The notes under the pieces are model-generated. The model was not told the DNA's origin. It did not search any database and was given only the letters and a program-made list of their open reading frames with translations. The position numbers were made by a program, and so were the translations under genes. 64,000 nucleotides of DNA, taken from NCBI GenBank assembly GCA_024641505.1, contig JAHECY010000221.1, positions 1 through 64,000 of the forward strand. The letters are read 5' to 3'. This document shows, one piece after another, positions 1 through 9,440 of the stretch (position 1 is its first letter; each line of letters opens with the position of its first letter). The DNA is from Gammaproteobacteria bacterium (GTDB taxonomy: Bacteria > Pseudomonadota > Gammaproteobacteria > SG8-11).

Positions 1-2
1 CC

Positions 3-1967
3 CACATCACTACCGCACAGGATTGCTCCGTGTGCCACAATACCACGGCGTTCGCCGGCGCACGCTTCGATCACCAGGGCGTCGTCGCAGGCTGCGCCGT
101 TTGTCATGACGGCACCAGTGCCATGGGAAAACCGGCAACCCATATACCGACCGCCAACGACTGCAGTCAGTGCCATTTGACGACGGGCTTTTTGCCCACG
201 GTTTTTGATCACACGGGAATCGTCGACAATTGTCAGTCCTGTCATGACGGATCCCATGCGCAAGGTAAGCCCGATTACCACATTCCCACCAACGAAGATT
301 GCAGTGTGTGTCACAACACAATCCATTTCGCCGGCGCGAAGTTCGATCACCTGGGGATTGTCGATAATTGCGCGTCCTGCCACGACGGTCGGACGGCAAC
401 CGGGATGTCGCCGAATCACGTACGCACCGTCGAGGACTGTTCTCTGTGCCATCACAGCACGCAAAGTTTCGCGGGAGGAACGTTCAACCACGCGGGCATT
501 GTCGGCGACTGCGCGTCCTGCCATGACGGCGTTACCGCCACGGGCAAGCCCGCCAATCATATCCCGACATTGGATGATTGCGGCCTGTGCCATGTCGTCG
601 GCACCACTTTCCTGCCGTCAACGTTCAGTCATCAAGGCATCAGCCGCGGTTGCGAAGGCTGCCATAACGGCAACTACGCCACCGGTAAGAACGCGGCGCC
701 TGCGCATATTCCAACGGACCAGGATTGCTACCTCTGCCACACCACCGCCGCCTTCAAACCATCGACCTTCGCGCATGTCGGCATTACCGGCAACTGCGCC
801 TCATGCCATGACGGCGTTGCGGCGAAAGGAAAGATAGCTACCCATATACCCACTACCGGCGATTGCGGGTTGTGCCATACCACCGACAGTTTCATCACCG
901 GTGTGTTTGATCACACCGGCGTCGTGGCAAATTGCGCATCCTGCCACGATGGCGTCAAAGCCGTCGGCAAGAATCCAGGCCACCTTCCGACCACCCAGGA
1001 CTGCAGCGCATGTCACGTACCCGGGACCTTCAAGAACGCGGCATTCAATCATGTCGGCATCGTCGATAATTGCGCGTCCTGCCACGACGGTGTTCAGGCG
1101 TTAGGTAAGACGGCCACCCACATCCCCACGACGGCGGATTGCTCCGTATGTCACAACACCACGGCCTTTGCCGGCGCCCGCTTTGATCATAAGGGAATCG
1201 TCTCCGGCTGTGCTGCGTGCCACGATGGTACCGTCGCCCCCGGCAAACCCGTGAACCACGTACCGACGGACCGGGATTGCAGTGATTGCCACGTAACCGC
1301 GGGGTTCCTGCCCGCGACCTTTGATCATGCGGGGATCGTTGACAATTGCCAATCCTGCCATAACGGCGTGTACGCCCAAGGCAAATCCGTCAATCACGTC
1401 GCCACTACCCAGGACTGCGGTGTATGCCATACCTTCGGCAGCTTTACCGGCGCGGTATTTGATCATACCGGTATCGTTAGCAATTGCGCTTCCTGTCACG
1501 ACGGGAACACAGCACTGGGCAAGAATCCGGGGCACGTTGCCACCACCTTGGATTGCTCCTTCTGCCATACTACCGCCACTTTCGTCGGCGGCGCTTTCAG
1601 TCATCAGGGGATCACCGGTAACTGCGTGTCCTGTCACGATGGTAAAACCGCCACCGGTGTTTCGGCGGGTCACTTCACAAGCACCCGGGACTGCAATTAC
1701 TGCCACAAAACAGCCGCCTGGAAACCACTCGCGTTCACCCATCAGTCGCTCACTTACCCTGGTAACCACAATTCAAAGGTAACGTGCACTTCGTGCCACC
1801 GGACGAACAACGAGACGATCAGTTATACTTCGCCGTCGCTCGCACCCGCATGCGCCGGCTGTCATGAAAAGAAATATAACCCTGACGATCACAATAAGAA
1901 GACGGTGTCGCAGAACAGTGACTGCGGGCGATCCGGTTGCCATCGCGTCAGCAGTTCGAGCTGGTGA
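3..1967 (+). CDS. Large multiheme c-type cytochrome built from tandem ~41-aa di-heme repeats (5' truncated by window edge)
   Basis: Frame is open to the left edge (HITTAQDCSVCH...). 27 CXXCH motifs counted plus a C-terminal CX4CH (CGRSGCH). Repeat consensus DCxxCHxTxxFxxxxFDHxGIVxNCxSCHDGxxAxGKxxxHIPT. Confidence 0.95.
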   Translation, partial: HITTAQDCSVCHNTTAFAGARFDHQGVVAGCAVCHDGTSAMGKPATHIPTANDCSQCHLTTGFLPTVFDHTGIVDNCQSCHDGSHAQGKPDYHIPTNEDCSVCHNTIHFAGAKFDHLGIVDNCASCHDGRTATGMSPNHVRTVEDCSLCHHSTQSFAGGTFNHAGIVGDCASCHDGVTATGKPANHIPTLDDCGLCHVVGTTFLPSTFSHQGISRGCEGCHNGNYATGKNAAPAHIPTDQDCYLCHTTAAFKPSTFAHVGITGNCASCHDGVAAKGKIATHIPTTGDCGLCHTTDSFITGVFDHTGVVANCASCHDGVKAVGKNPGHLPTTQDCSACHVPGTFKNAAFNHVGIVDNCASCHDGVQALGKTATHIPTTADCSVCHNTTAFAGARFDHKGIVSGCAACHDGTVAPGKPVNHVPTDRDCSDCHVTAGFLPATFDHAGIVDNCQSCHNGVYAQGKSVNHVATTQDCGVCHTFGSFTGAVFDHTGIVSNCASCHDGNTALGKNPGHVATTLDCSFCHTTATFVGGAFSHQGITGNCVSCHDGKTATGVSAGHFTSTRDCNYCHKTAAWKPLAFTHQSLTYPGNHNSKVTCTSCHRTNNETISYTSPSLAPACAGCHEKKYNPDDHNKKTVSQNSDCGRSGCHRVSSSSW

Positions 1968-2546
1968 TTTCTATTGCACAGAAATCGCAATGGGAGCTAT
2001 GTTCGTAGTCGGTGTCGTTTGCATATGATCGCTGCTCACCGCACGCAGCACAGGGGCGCCGCAATGCCCCCGTTGCATCGGTAGCGTCAGACGCGCGCGA
2101 TGATTTATTTCTTCAGTTACAAGGCCCGCCGCGAAGTGTCGTATAAATACTTATAATGACACCAAGCTCATTCGAGATATGCTATCGACAAGACGTTATG
2201 TGTTGTACCGATAACGCTAGTGCCTAATCAGCAAAGCAAGACCTTTACTGCCGAATAATGGAAGAGTGATCAATTGAAAAGTAATAATGCCGGGGTTGAT
2301 ATGCTGATGGCCGAGAAGAAGGGTGTTGATGGATAAGTGGGTAATGTAATTGCAAGTACCGTCCAAGAGGAATATGCAATTCTAAATTAGCAAACGGTAC
2401 TGCGAATAATTGAACCGGCATCCAGACGGGTGAAATGGTCTAATACCTGCTGGTGGTATTAGTACAGCATATTGTTCTATTTTTCACTCGACTATCGAGG
2501 GTGGGGACGGTGGCCAGCCCTCTTTGTACCGTGAGTGTCGTGCTAA

Positions 2547-3602
2547 TTACAACTCGATTCTGCAAATTGTGTCAGTTGGATGCGCCACGATAACTTCCTG
2601 GCTACCAAGGCTAATGGTGACAGTATTTCCACTAAATTGTGAATCTGCGCTCAACGTAAACTTCGCCATGTAGCTAAGTGACTGCGCCCATTTGTCGATT
2701 TCACTCTTGATGTTTTCAGGTTTGTCCATCTGTACCACAGCACCTCTACTGCCCGCGAAAGCCTGTAAAGTTGCTAAGTCAGCGTTGCTAGTACCCAACA
2801 TAATCACAATTGATTCACTATTTTCAATCAAATCAGTCAGCTCAATGATATCGGCATAAGTGTTTGGGGAGTTTGGTTGTGGATTGTTCAGTCCATCGGA
2901 GAATACCATCATCATATGTGCTGGACGACAACGCTCAATAAGACCATCGCCTTGAGTTGTAGGAGTCCCGACGATACTAGGATCACCCATCAGAGTAAAA
3001 CCGATTGTGTCATAAAGCGCGGTACCGTTTCGCTTAATAGTATCATCGCGATACGTTGCGGCGACTATTGCGTCGTAGTTTTCAGAAGCTTCTGTCCAAC
3101 CAATTTCAACATGATAGTTATCCGAAAAATTGATAATCTGTGCTTCGTAGACGAGAGGTAAATAGGTCAATATGGTTTTAAAAACGTCACCGATAGCATT
3201 TAATGCGCTATCGTCTATACTGCCTGAATAATCCGTAATCAATGACAATGACAGAATTTTATCGCCAGCGGAATTCACGGGCTGAATAGTAAGCACTGAG
3301 TCGCCATTAATATAGTTTGTGGACTCCGTCGCCGTGGTTACAGTGACACTGGAATTTTGTAACTCAACATCAGTCAGTGGTTCACCATTAACAGCCGTGC
3401 CGTTAACATAAAGAATCAAATTACCATCAATATCGATTTGCGACCCTAAGATAAAAATCTTATTGACTAATGTGTTTTGGGAGTTAAACGATTTAGATTC
3501 ATCTTTGGCGCAGGCAAGAAGCAGCATCGAAGATACGATAGACACGCTCAAAAACCACAGGCTGGTCTTGATCAACGGAGCGATGTGGACTGACGCTTTC
3601 AT
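2547..3602 (-). CDS. VWA-domain lipoprotein
   Basis: Signal with lipobox (SSMLLLAC), MIDAS-like DYSGS, later MMVFSDGLN. ggagaacctcc precedes the ATG. Confidence 0.75.
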   Translation of the reverse strand: MKASVHIAPLIKTSLWFLSVSIVSSMLLLACAKDESKSFNSQNTLVNKIFILGSQIDIDGNLILYVNGTAVNGEPLTDVELQNSSVTVTTATESTNYINGDSVLTIQPVNSAGDKILSLSLITDYSGSIDDSALNAIGDVFKTILTYLPLVYEAQIINFSDNYHVEIGWTEASENYDAIVAATYRDDTIKRNGTALYDTIGFTLMGDPSIVGTPTTQGDGLIERCRPAHMMMVFSDGLNNPQPNSPNTYADIIELTDLIENSESIVIMLGTSNADLATLQAFAGSRGAVVQMDKPENIKSEIDKWAQSLSYMAKFTLSADSQFSGNTVTISLGSQEVIVAHPTDTICRIEL

Positions 3603-3765
3603 GGAGGTTCTCCTTAACGTTGACAGTAGTAACAGTTCGCAAGACTAGGGAAAGTGTAGCTTTATAATGACCTTTCGGATATTAGAAGAAATGCTATGAA
3701 AAGCCTAAAATTAAGATAGTCGCTTGATATAGATCATTCAAATATATAATGGAGGAATGGTGGCA

Positions 3766-4059
3766 TCACTTAGTAAAAATACGGTGGTAATCGCCGTTAG
3801 AATAGTCCATTTCCAGGACGATACGTACATAAAGACCCTGTTGTTGAATAAGAATCGGTTCATTTAAGGTCAAAGCGGCGGCATCCACTGCACCGTCTGG
3901 TAACGTACGCATCACGTGCGAGGCAGACACAAAATCAACAAGTTTAGTATATGATGCGTCAAGGTAACTCAAGTCACGGGCGAGATATATCGGTTCGCAA
4001 CCGCCATTTCGCCTGGACACGTTTTTACAAACGCTCATCAAACTCGAATGCCGGCGCAA
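3766..4059 (-). pseudogene. Fragment of NMT1/THI5-like (SsuA/ThiY-type) ABC substrate-binding domain
   Basis: GGCEPIYLARDLSYLDASYTKLVDFVSASHVMRTLPDGAVDAAALTLNEPILIQQQGLYVRIVLEMDYSNGDY matches the N-terminal part of this fold; the rest of the domain is absent. Confidence 0.55.
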
Positions 4060-4295
4060 GCAATATTTATAGTCGCGGTAACGGGTTCAATTCAACAACG
4101 GCGATCAAGGCCCGGGGGCGCGGACCTCGCGGCGACGGTATACTTTTTTTGTAGGTTGTCGGTAGAAATTCGTGCGGGCTAAATCCGTTGTAATAGCTAC
4201 AGATTGTGGACGTTTTTAGCATGCGCAAAAATCCATCAACGATTCCATAGTCATGGAGCGTCTGAACTGCGCAGGTCTTCATAATCACTTACTAC

Positions 4296-4332
4296 GGTAC
4301 GCCTGTGGCACCTATTGCGCCACAGGCGTACC
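4296..4332. terminator. 14-bp perfect inverted repeat just downstream of the fccB-like gene; terminator-like hairpin without a clear T-tract
   Basis: ggtacgcctgtggc - acctattgc - gccacaggcgtacc. Confidence 0.5.
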
Positions 4333-4354
4333 CATCGGTTGCTGACTCCGGTTG

Positions 4355-5641
4355 TCAGCCCCAGATGTCCCGCACGATACCGTGATACCAGCCTTCCGCA
4401 TAGCTCGCTTCGAGGCTGCGCGTGCTGGCTTCCGCTTCCCGGGAACTGGTGCCGCCGGCCCCCTCTACGGCAACGATACCCTCGTCGGCATGACGGTATA
4501 CAGCGGCTACCGAAATGCCATAGGTCGGTGTTACCAGGCTGTAGCAGGTATTGACCCATGAAGGTTCCACTTCCGCCATGCCTTGCAGTGACGCGCTGAT
4601 CTGTACTGCGCACACTTTTGCCTGACTGTTGGCTGCATAGCCGGATTTCGGCATTTTTCCGGCGATGCAGGCATCTCCTATCACATATATATCCGCGTGC
4701 AGGCTGGATTCGAAAGTGCGCTGATTCACGGGACACCAGCCGGCATCATTGGTAAGTCCGGTGCTGCGTGCGATGTCACCGGCCTGCTGTGGCGGAATGA
4801 TATTGATGACATCACCCTTGTGTTGCTCGGTACCGACGTACACAGTATTGGATTTGGCGTCCACTTTCGTTACTTTACCACCCTGACTGCCGGGTACCCA
4901 CTCGATCATATGTCCATAAAGGCTATCCCAGGCGTCTTGAAACAAAGGTTGTTTTGAAAACTTGTCCTTGGCATCGAGAATAACGATCTTGGATTTCGGT
5001 TTATTTTTCTGCAAGTAGTAGGCGATCAAGCTGGCGCGTTCATAAGGGCCAGGTGGACAGCGAAAGGGATTGTCCGGAGCGGTAATGATGACCAAGCCAC
5101 CGTCCTTCATAGCTCTCAATTGTCTTCGCAGCAACGCGGTTTGCGGACCTGCCTGCCAGGCATGGGGAAGCTTGTCAGCCGTTTTTTGTTCATAACCTTC
5201 GATAACGCCCCAACGCATATCAATACCTGGGGACAAAACCAGCCGGTCGTAACGTAAGGCTTTGCCTTTCTGCAACTGCACTTTTTTTGTCACCGGGTCT
5301 ATACCCGTGACCTCATCATTGATCACCGTAATTTTAGTATCGCTCTGCAATTTGTCGAAAGAATGGGTGATGTAGTCCATATCATGCAAGCCACTAATTA
5401 CGGTATTGCTGAATGGGCAGGTGACAAAATTCTTGTTGCGTTCGACCAATGTTATGTGAATCGCCGGATTCAATAACGCCAGGTAACGGGCGCAAGTTGC
5501 ACCGCCGAAACCGCCTCCGATCACGACGATCCGGGCATCATTATGGGTGCCGGCCAAAGTCATGCCCAACCAACCAAGATTGGCGCTGCCGGCCAAGGCA
5601 GCGCCGCCAGAATACTGCAAAAATCGTCTTCGGTTAATCAT
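4355..5641 (-). CDS. fccB: Flavocytochrome c sulfide dehydrogenase, flavoprotein subunit
   Basis: Tat-like MINRRRFLQ leader, FAD-binding VIGGGFGGATCARYL, FVTCPFSNTVISG with candidate covalent-flavin Cys, and C-terminal FCSD region. Start moved to MINRRR (5641) rather than the ORF maximum. Confidence 0.9.
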   Translation of the reverse strand: MINRRRFLQYSGGAALAGSANLGWLGMTLAGTHNDARIVVIGGGFGGATCARYLALLNPAIHITLVERNKNFVTCPFSNTVISGLHDMDYITHSFDKLQSDTKITVINDEVTGIDPVTKKVQLQKGKALRYDRLVLSPGIDMRWGVIEGYEQKTADKLPHAWQAGPQTALLRRQLRAMKDGGLVIITAPDNPFRCPPGPYERASLIAYYLQKNKPKSKIVILDAKDKFSKQPLFQDAWDSLYGHMIEWVPGSQGGKVTKVDAKSNTVYVGTEQHKGDVINIIPPQQAGDIARSTGLTNDAGWCPVNQRTFESSLHADIYVIGDACIAGKMPKSGYAANSQAKVCAVQISASLQGMAEVEPSWVNTCYSLVTPTYGISVAAVYRHADEGIVAVEGAGGTSSREAEASTRSLEASYAEGWYHGIVRDIWG

Positions 5642-5672
5642 GGTACGGATCTCCCAATAATGGATATAGCGT

Positions 5673-5975
5673 TCAGTGGGTGAAGTAGCGTGCCAACTCA
5701 TCGATTTCCTCGTCCGTATAGCCTTTGGCGATACGGTTCATTACCGTGCCTATTCGCTCGTCCTTCTTGAAGGCGAGCAATGCGGCTTTGATATTTTCCG
5801 ATGTCATCCCCACTACGGGCGGTATGCTGCCTGCACTGCGAGTGTCGGGACCATGACAGCTCAGGCAGGGATTGGCCAGCATCTGGGAGCGCAAATCGGC
5901 CGCCAGGGAAATTACTGGAAAATTTAGACATATCAGGGTAGCAACGATCGTTAATCCGAAAAAACGGTTTTTCAT
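5673..5975 (-). CDS. fccA: Monoheme cytochrome c, flavocytochrome c cytochrome subunit-like
   Basis: Signal peptide, ANPCLSCHGPDTRSAGSIPPV, C-terminal Met-containing helix; immediately upstream of fccB. Confidence 0.85.
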   Translation of the reverse strand: MKNRFFGLTIVATLICLNFPVISLAADLRSQMLANPCLSCHGPDTRSAGSIPPVVGMTSENIKAALLAFKKDERIGTVMNRIAKGYTDEEIDELARYFTH

Positions 5976-6117
5976 ACTCTCCCCCTTCACAAAATGATTG
6001 CATGGGTGCAATGAAACACGCTTGGCGCAACAGCGATACCACTGTTGTTCCTGCATTTTAAATTAATAGCAGTGCAGGCGAATTCATGAATAGGTAGAAT
6101 TCACAATACGCGCTGAA

Positions 6118-6660
6118 CTATGAAAAAACTGGCGACCCCAACAGGTTTTTGGCCTGGACTCCCATATCTTCCGCCGTCGCCAAAAGCTCTTCGGAAGATG
6201 CCGCAGTGCTAAGCGACAAACTATCCAGTTTGGACATTATGTCGGAAATCAGCACCATACCGGAAAACTGCTCTCCCGAGGCAGCGGAGATTTCCTGAAC
6301 CAAATCCTCAGTCTTTATATTTCCGGTACAATTTCGTCGATGATACTTCCCGCGCCGACGGCTATCTTTACGCTATTCCCTGCGACATCATCTATTTCTT
6401 GTGCGGCAATCTGACTACGTTCAGCCAATTTACTAACTTCATCCGCTACCACCGCGAAGCCTTTACCATGAACACCCGCACGCGCCGCGTCAATTGCCGC
6501 ATTCAAATCCAACAAGTTGGTTATATACGCGATGTCCTCGGTCATTCCGATGCAATCCGCAGTATTCTTCATCACATTTACGGTATCGGATAATGCGGTG
6601 CCACTTTGTACCGCTTTCTTTGCGGTCGTTTGCGTGATACCATCCGTGGTGCTGGTGTTA
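6118..6660 (-). pseudogene. Decayed methyl-accepting chemotaxis protein (signalling domain only)
   Basis: Reading frames [86 protein letters not shown]... and MVQEISAASGEQFSG...LLGSPVFS are separated by a frameshift/stop; no sensor or TM part. Confidence 0.8.
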
Positions 6661-7193
6661 TTCCATGTTATTTAATATATGTAGATGTTTATTGAAGATT
6701 CGGAAAACATTCAGAATACTTGCACGCTATTCGTTTTACTAATAGACATTTCTTTCCGCCGCCGCCTGCAAAATTTCCCAATTGTCTCTCTTTGTCTATT
6801 CTGAAAACTTACGGCGCTGGTATTGTCCTGTGCAATTATTAACAAATACAACACGGTTTAAACATGCAATGAGATCGTCTGGGATTGTAAGTGAAAGACG
6901 AGTTTAGACACGAATCACGCCGGCTCATCAGAGGGCGTTGAGTTACAGCGCTCATACGCGCCCGGGGAGTGACATGCTATGCAGTACTAAATACCTGCGT
7001 AATGAACTATCTAATCATACTAATATGCCGACTGGTACAATCTCGCCAGCAATTATTCTTCATCAGTCCCGTCACGAGACCCGTCGCAACTATTTCTTCC
7101 TTAGCCACGGTTCCTTGATCGCTTTCACAAGCTGAACATTTCACATAGTTTAACCACCCACCAACCGGATATTCACCCTGCGTGTTACTTGTC

Positions 7194-7973
7194 TTATTTT
7201 AGGGCTTGCATGACGACGGTGACAGCACCGAAGGACGCCGCGACATTGCGTGTTTCCTGGCTGGCACTGGCAGCGAAATAGTCAAGATGACTGAGTACCG
7301 ATACCGCCCGAAAACCCACTGCACGAAACAAGTTAAGATAATCCTGCTCCTCCATGGCCCCGACAATGCATTCTGACCAGAGTTTGGGATCCTGCCGGCA
7401 TTGTTCGGATATTTCCTTGTTCACAACAATATCCGCAATTTGTACCCGACCACCTGGTCGCAGCACCCGGTGTATCTCGCTGAAAGCGGTGCGTTTATCA
7501 GGCACCAGGTTGAGTACGCCATTGCTGGTGACCACATCGACACTCGCGTCATGCAAAGGAACGTCTTCCGCGTGACCGGGAATGATATCAATATTGGCGA
7601 CGCCCGCCAGACTTGCATTGGCATGCAATTTATCACGCATGGCTTGTGTCATATCCAATGCATAGACTTTGCCCAAGGTACCGGTGAGCATGGCAGCGAT
7701 TAAAACATCGGTGCCGCTGCCAGATCCCACGTCCAGCACATGATCGCCTTCCCGGATGAAATCCGCGGCAAACGGATAACCGACACCGGCAAAGGATTCC
7801 ACGGCGGTTGCAGGAATAGCATCCAGTTGCGAAGCGGGGTAGCCCACATATTCGCACGCAGGTCGCCCTGTGGGAAAATGAAATTGCTTTTCAGGTTTAG
7901 TTGCCACCTCGGTGTACATCTTGCGTACGGCTTCGGTAATATGTTCTTTTTGTAAACTTGTGATCGCGACCAT
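7194..7973 (-). CDS. SAM-dependent methyltransferase, ArsM-like (paralogue 1)
   Basis: VLDVGSGSGTDVLIAA, TSNGVLNLVPDKRTAFSEIHRVLRPGGRVQIADI, LWSECIVGA. Start chosen at MVAITS. Confidence 0.85.
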   Translation of the reverse strand: MVAITSLQKEHITEAVRKMYTEVATKPEKQFHFPTGRPACEYVGYPASQLDAIPATAVESFAGVGYPFAADFIREGDHVLDVGSGSGTDVLIAAMLTGTLGKVYALDMTQAMRDKLHANASLAGVANIDIIPGHAEDVPLHDASVDVVTSNGVLNLVPDKRTAFSEIHRVLRPGGRVQIADIVVNKEISEQCRQDPKLWSECIVGAMEEQDYLNLFRAVGFRAVSVLSHLDYFAASASQETRNVAASFGAVTVVMQALK

Positions 7974-8106
7974 ATATTGCTCTCCCGGGTTCACAGTAAA
8001 GTCAGCCTGAAGTGACTTTAACCCCAATGATCAAATAAATACAGAAACAATATGCTGAAACACCGAATTAGAGAACGCCCATGCCAGCGGCTCGTCTCAA
8101 GCGCAG

Positions 8107-8346
8107 CTATTGTTCACCGATCAGCTTTTTAATGCGCTGACGTAAAGCATCTGATGGTAGCTGTTGACCAACTTCCCGCAAATGGCCATGCAGGCGTTTC
8201 TCGAACTCAACTCGCGAATAACAGCTTTTACAGCGCGCCAAATGCGTCTCCATTTCCGCATGTCGGTGTCGATCAAGATCATGATCGAGAAAGCGGAACA
8301 ATCGTTTCAGCGCTTCTTCACAATTGATAGTATTATCATCACTCAT
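8107..8346 (-). CDS. Zinc-type (ZAS, zf-HC2) anti-sigma factor
   Basis: MSDDNTINCEEALKRLFRFLDHDLDRHRHAEMETHLARCKSC; H-x3-C-x2-C motif; RsrA-like layout; directly follows the ECF sigma gene. Confidence 0.88.
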   Translation of the reverse strand: MSDDNTINCEEALKRLFRFLDHDLDRHRHAEMETHLARCKSCYSRVEFEKRLHGHLREVGQQLPSDALRQRIKKLIGEQ

Positions 8347-8350
8347 AGAA

Positions 8351-8956
8351 TTACTCACTTCTGGTATCGAGCAATTTTCCGGGTTCCCGGTCCTGTACAT
8401 GGTGCCAAAGTTCCTGCTGTAGCGATGAACGGGCCCGTGACAAGCGGGAACGCACCGTGCCCACGGGAATATCCAGCATCTCGGCGACTTCCTGGTAGGA
8501 AAATCCTTCCAGTTCCGACAATACTACAACCATTCGATATTGTTCCGGCAGACGATCCACCGCGCGTACCAGGTCGTCACGCAGCAAGCTGTTGAGAAAT
8601 TCCTGCTCCGGGTTACCCCACCACAAGAGAAAAGGCTGGTGTAACTTATCGAATAGCCAGAACTCGCCCTCCTGCCCGTCGTCGTCACAAACCTCCAATG
8701 GCGTTTCCGCGCGTGTGTTGCGCCGCCGGCATTCAGTAAAAAAGGTGTTGGTCAAAATACGAAAGATCCACGGTCGAAAACTGCTCCGATCCAGCAGACT
8801 GTCTATGCATTTAATAGCCTTGGCGACCGTGTCGCCTACCAGATCCTCGGCATCAGCGGTATTCTTGGAGAGACGCAATGCGGCGCCGTAGAGATCGTTC
8901 AGCACTTCGGTCAGCGCTTGTTCCAGCCATTTCTGCTCTGTGGTGGTTGTGCTCAT
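8351..8956 (-). CDS. ECF-family RNA polymerase sigma factor
   Basis: Region 2 (DAEDLVGDTVAKAIKCIDS...FRPWIFRILTNTF) and region 4 (LPEQYRMVVVLSELEGFSYQEVAEMLDIPVGTVRSRLSRAR). Start MSTTTT (8956) is preferred because the alternative 8983 start abuts the predicted -10 element. Confidence 0.93.
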   Translation of the reverse strand: MSTTTTEQKWLEQALTEVLNDLYGAALRLSKNTADAEDLVGDTVAKAIKCIDSLLDRSSFRPWIFRILTNTFFTECRRRNTRAETPLEVCDDDGQEGEFWLFDKLHQPFLLWWGNPEQEFLNSLLRDDLVRAVDRLPEQYRMVVVLSELEGFSYQEVAEMLDIPVGTVRSRLSRARSSLQQELWHHVQDREPGKLLDTRSE

Positions 8957-8983
8957 CTCGCCAATTCTAGTCAATTCAAGCAC

Positions 8984-9010
8984 AGACGCGAACCCCCCAT
9001 GAAAGGTTCC
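8984..9010 (-). promoter_or_regulatory. Predicted ECF-type promoter of the sigma/anti-sigma operon: GGAAC-N17-CGTCT
   Basis: Minus strand reads GGAAC CTTTCATGGGGGGTTCG CGTCT; -10 element ends 27 nt upstream of the ATG at 8956. Confidence 0.75.
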
Positions 9011-9264
9011 CGATTATGAAATTATTTAAGTCTTTGTATTATAAGACTATTAAAGTCCATCCGCGTTGATAATAATTTATTAGGGCTACGATGGGACAAG
9101 TTACGGTGCACCCTGATGACATGCATACCTCTGCTGGACCCCGAACAGTTACTTTTTCACTATCCACCCATAATGCACTACTGCTATCCAGAACCACAGC
9201 TGTTGTCCCCAATTCCGTGACCTTTATGGAACGTCGATGAAATAAAATTATTTTGAAAATTCCT

Positions 9265-9291
9265 GGAACTCTTTTGCAAGGTTCCGCGTCT
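9265..9291 (+). promoter_or_regulatory. Predicted ECF-type promoter of the methyltransferase-DsrE operon: GGAAC-N17-CGTCT
   Basis: Plus strand reads GGAAC TCTTTTGCAAGGTTCCG CGTCT; same hexamer cores and identical 17-nt spacing as the divergent element at 8984-9010. Confidence 0.75.
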
Positions 9292-9440
9292 TTCGCAACA
9301 CTGATGAATTACAAAACGTGCAAGACACACGGCTCTTTGCCAGGCAACATCGGCAATTCAATAGATGAATGCACAGATCAGCGGAAAAACTGACGATTTA
9401 CCGACATTTATCAATCAACAATACAATATCAGGAGGCAAC

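Noticed and set aside
1-1700. Regular short direct repeats that might suggest a CRISPR array
   Set aside because: Repeats are imperfect, in frame and encode CXXCH units; no constant repeat with unique spacers.
205-1782. Long overlapping ORFs on both strands inside the multiheme cytochrome (205-837 +, 801-1085 -, 1101-1769 -, 1321-1782 +)
   Set aside because: Shadow ORFs caused by the repetitive, GC-rich coding frame; the heme-motif frame explains the region.
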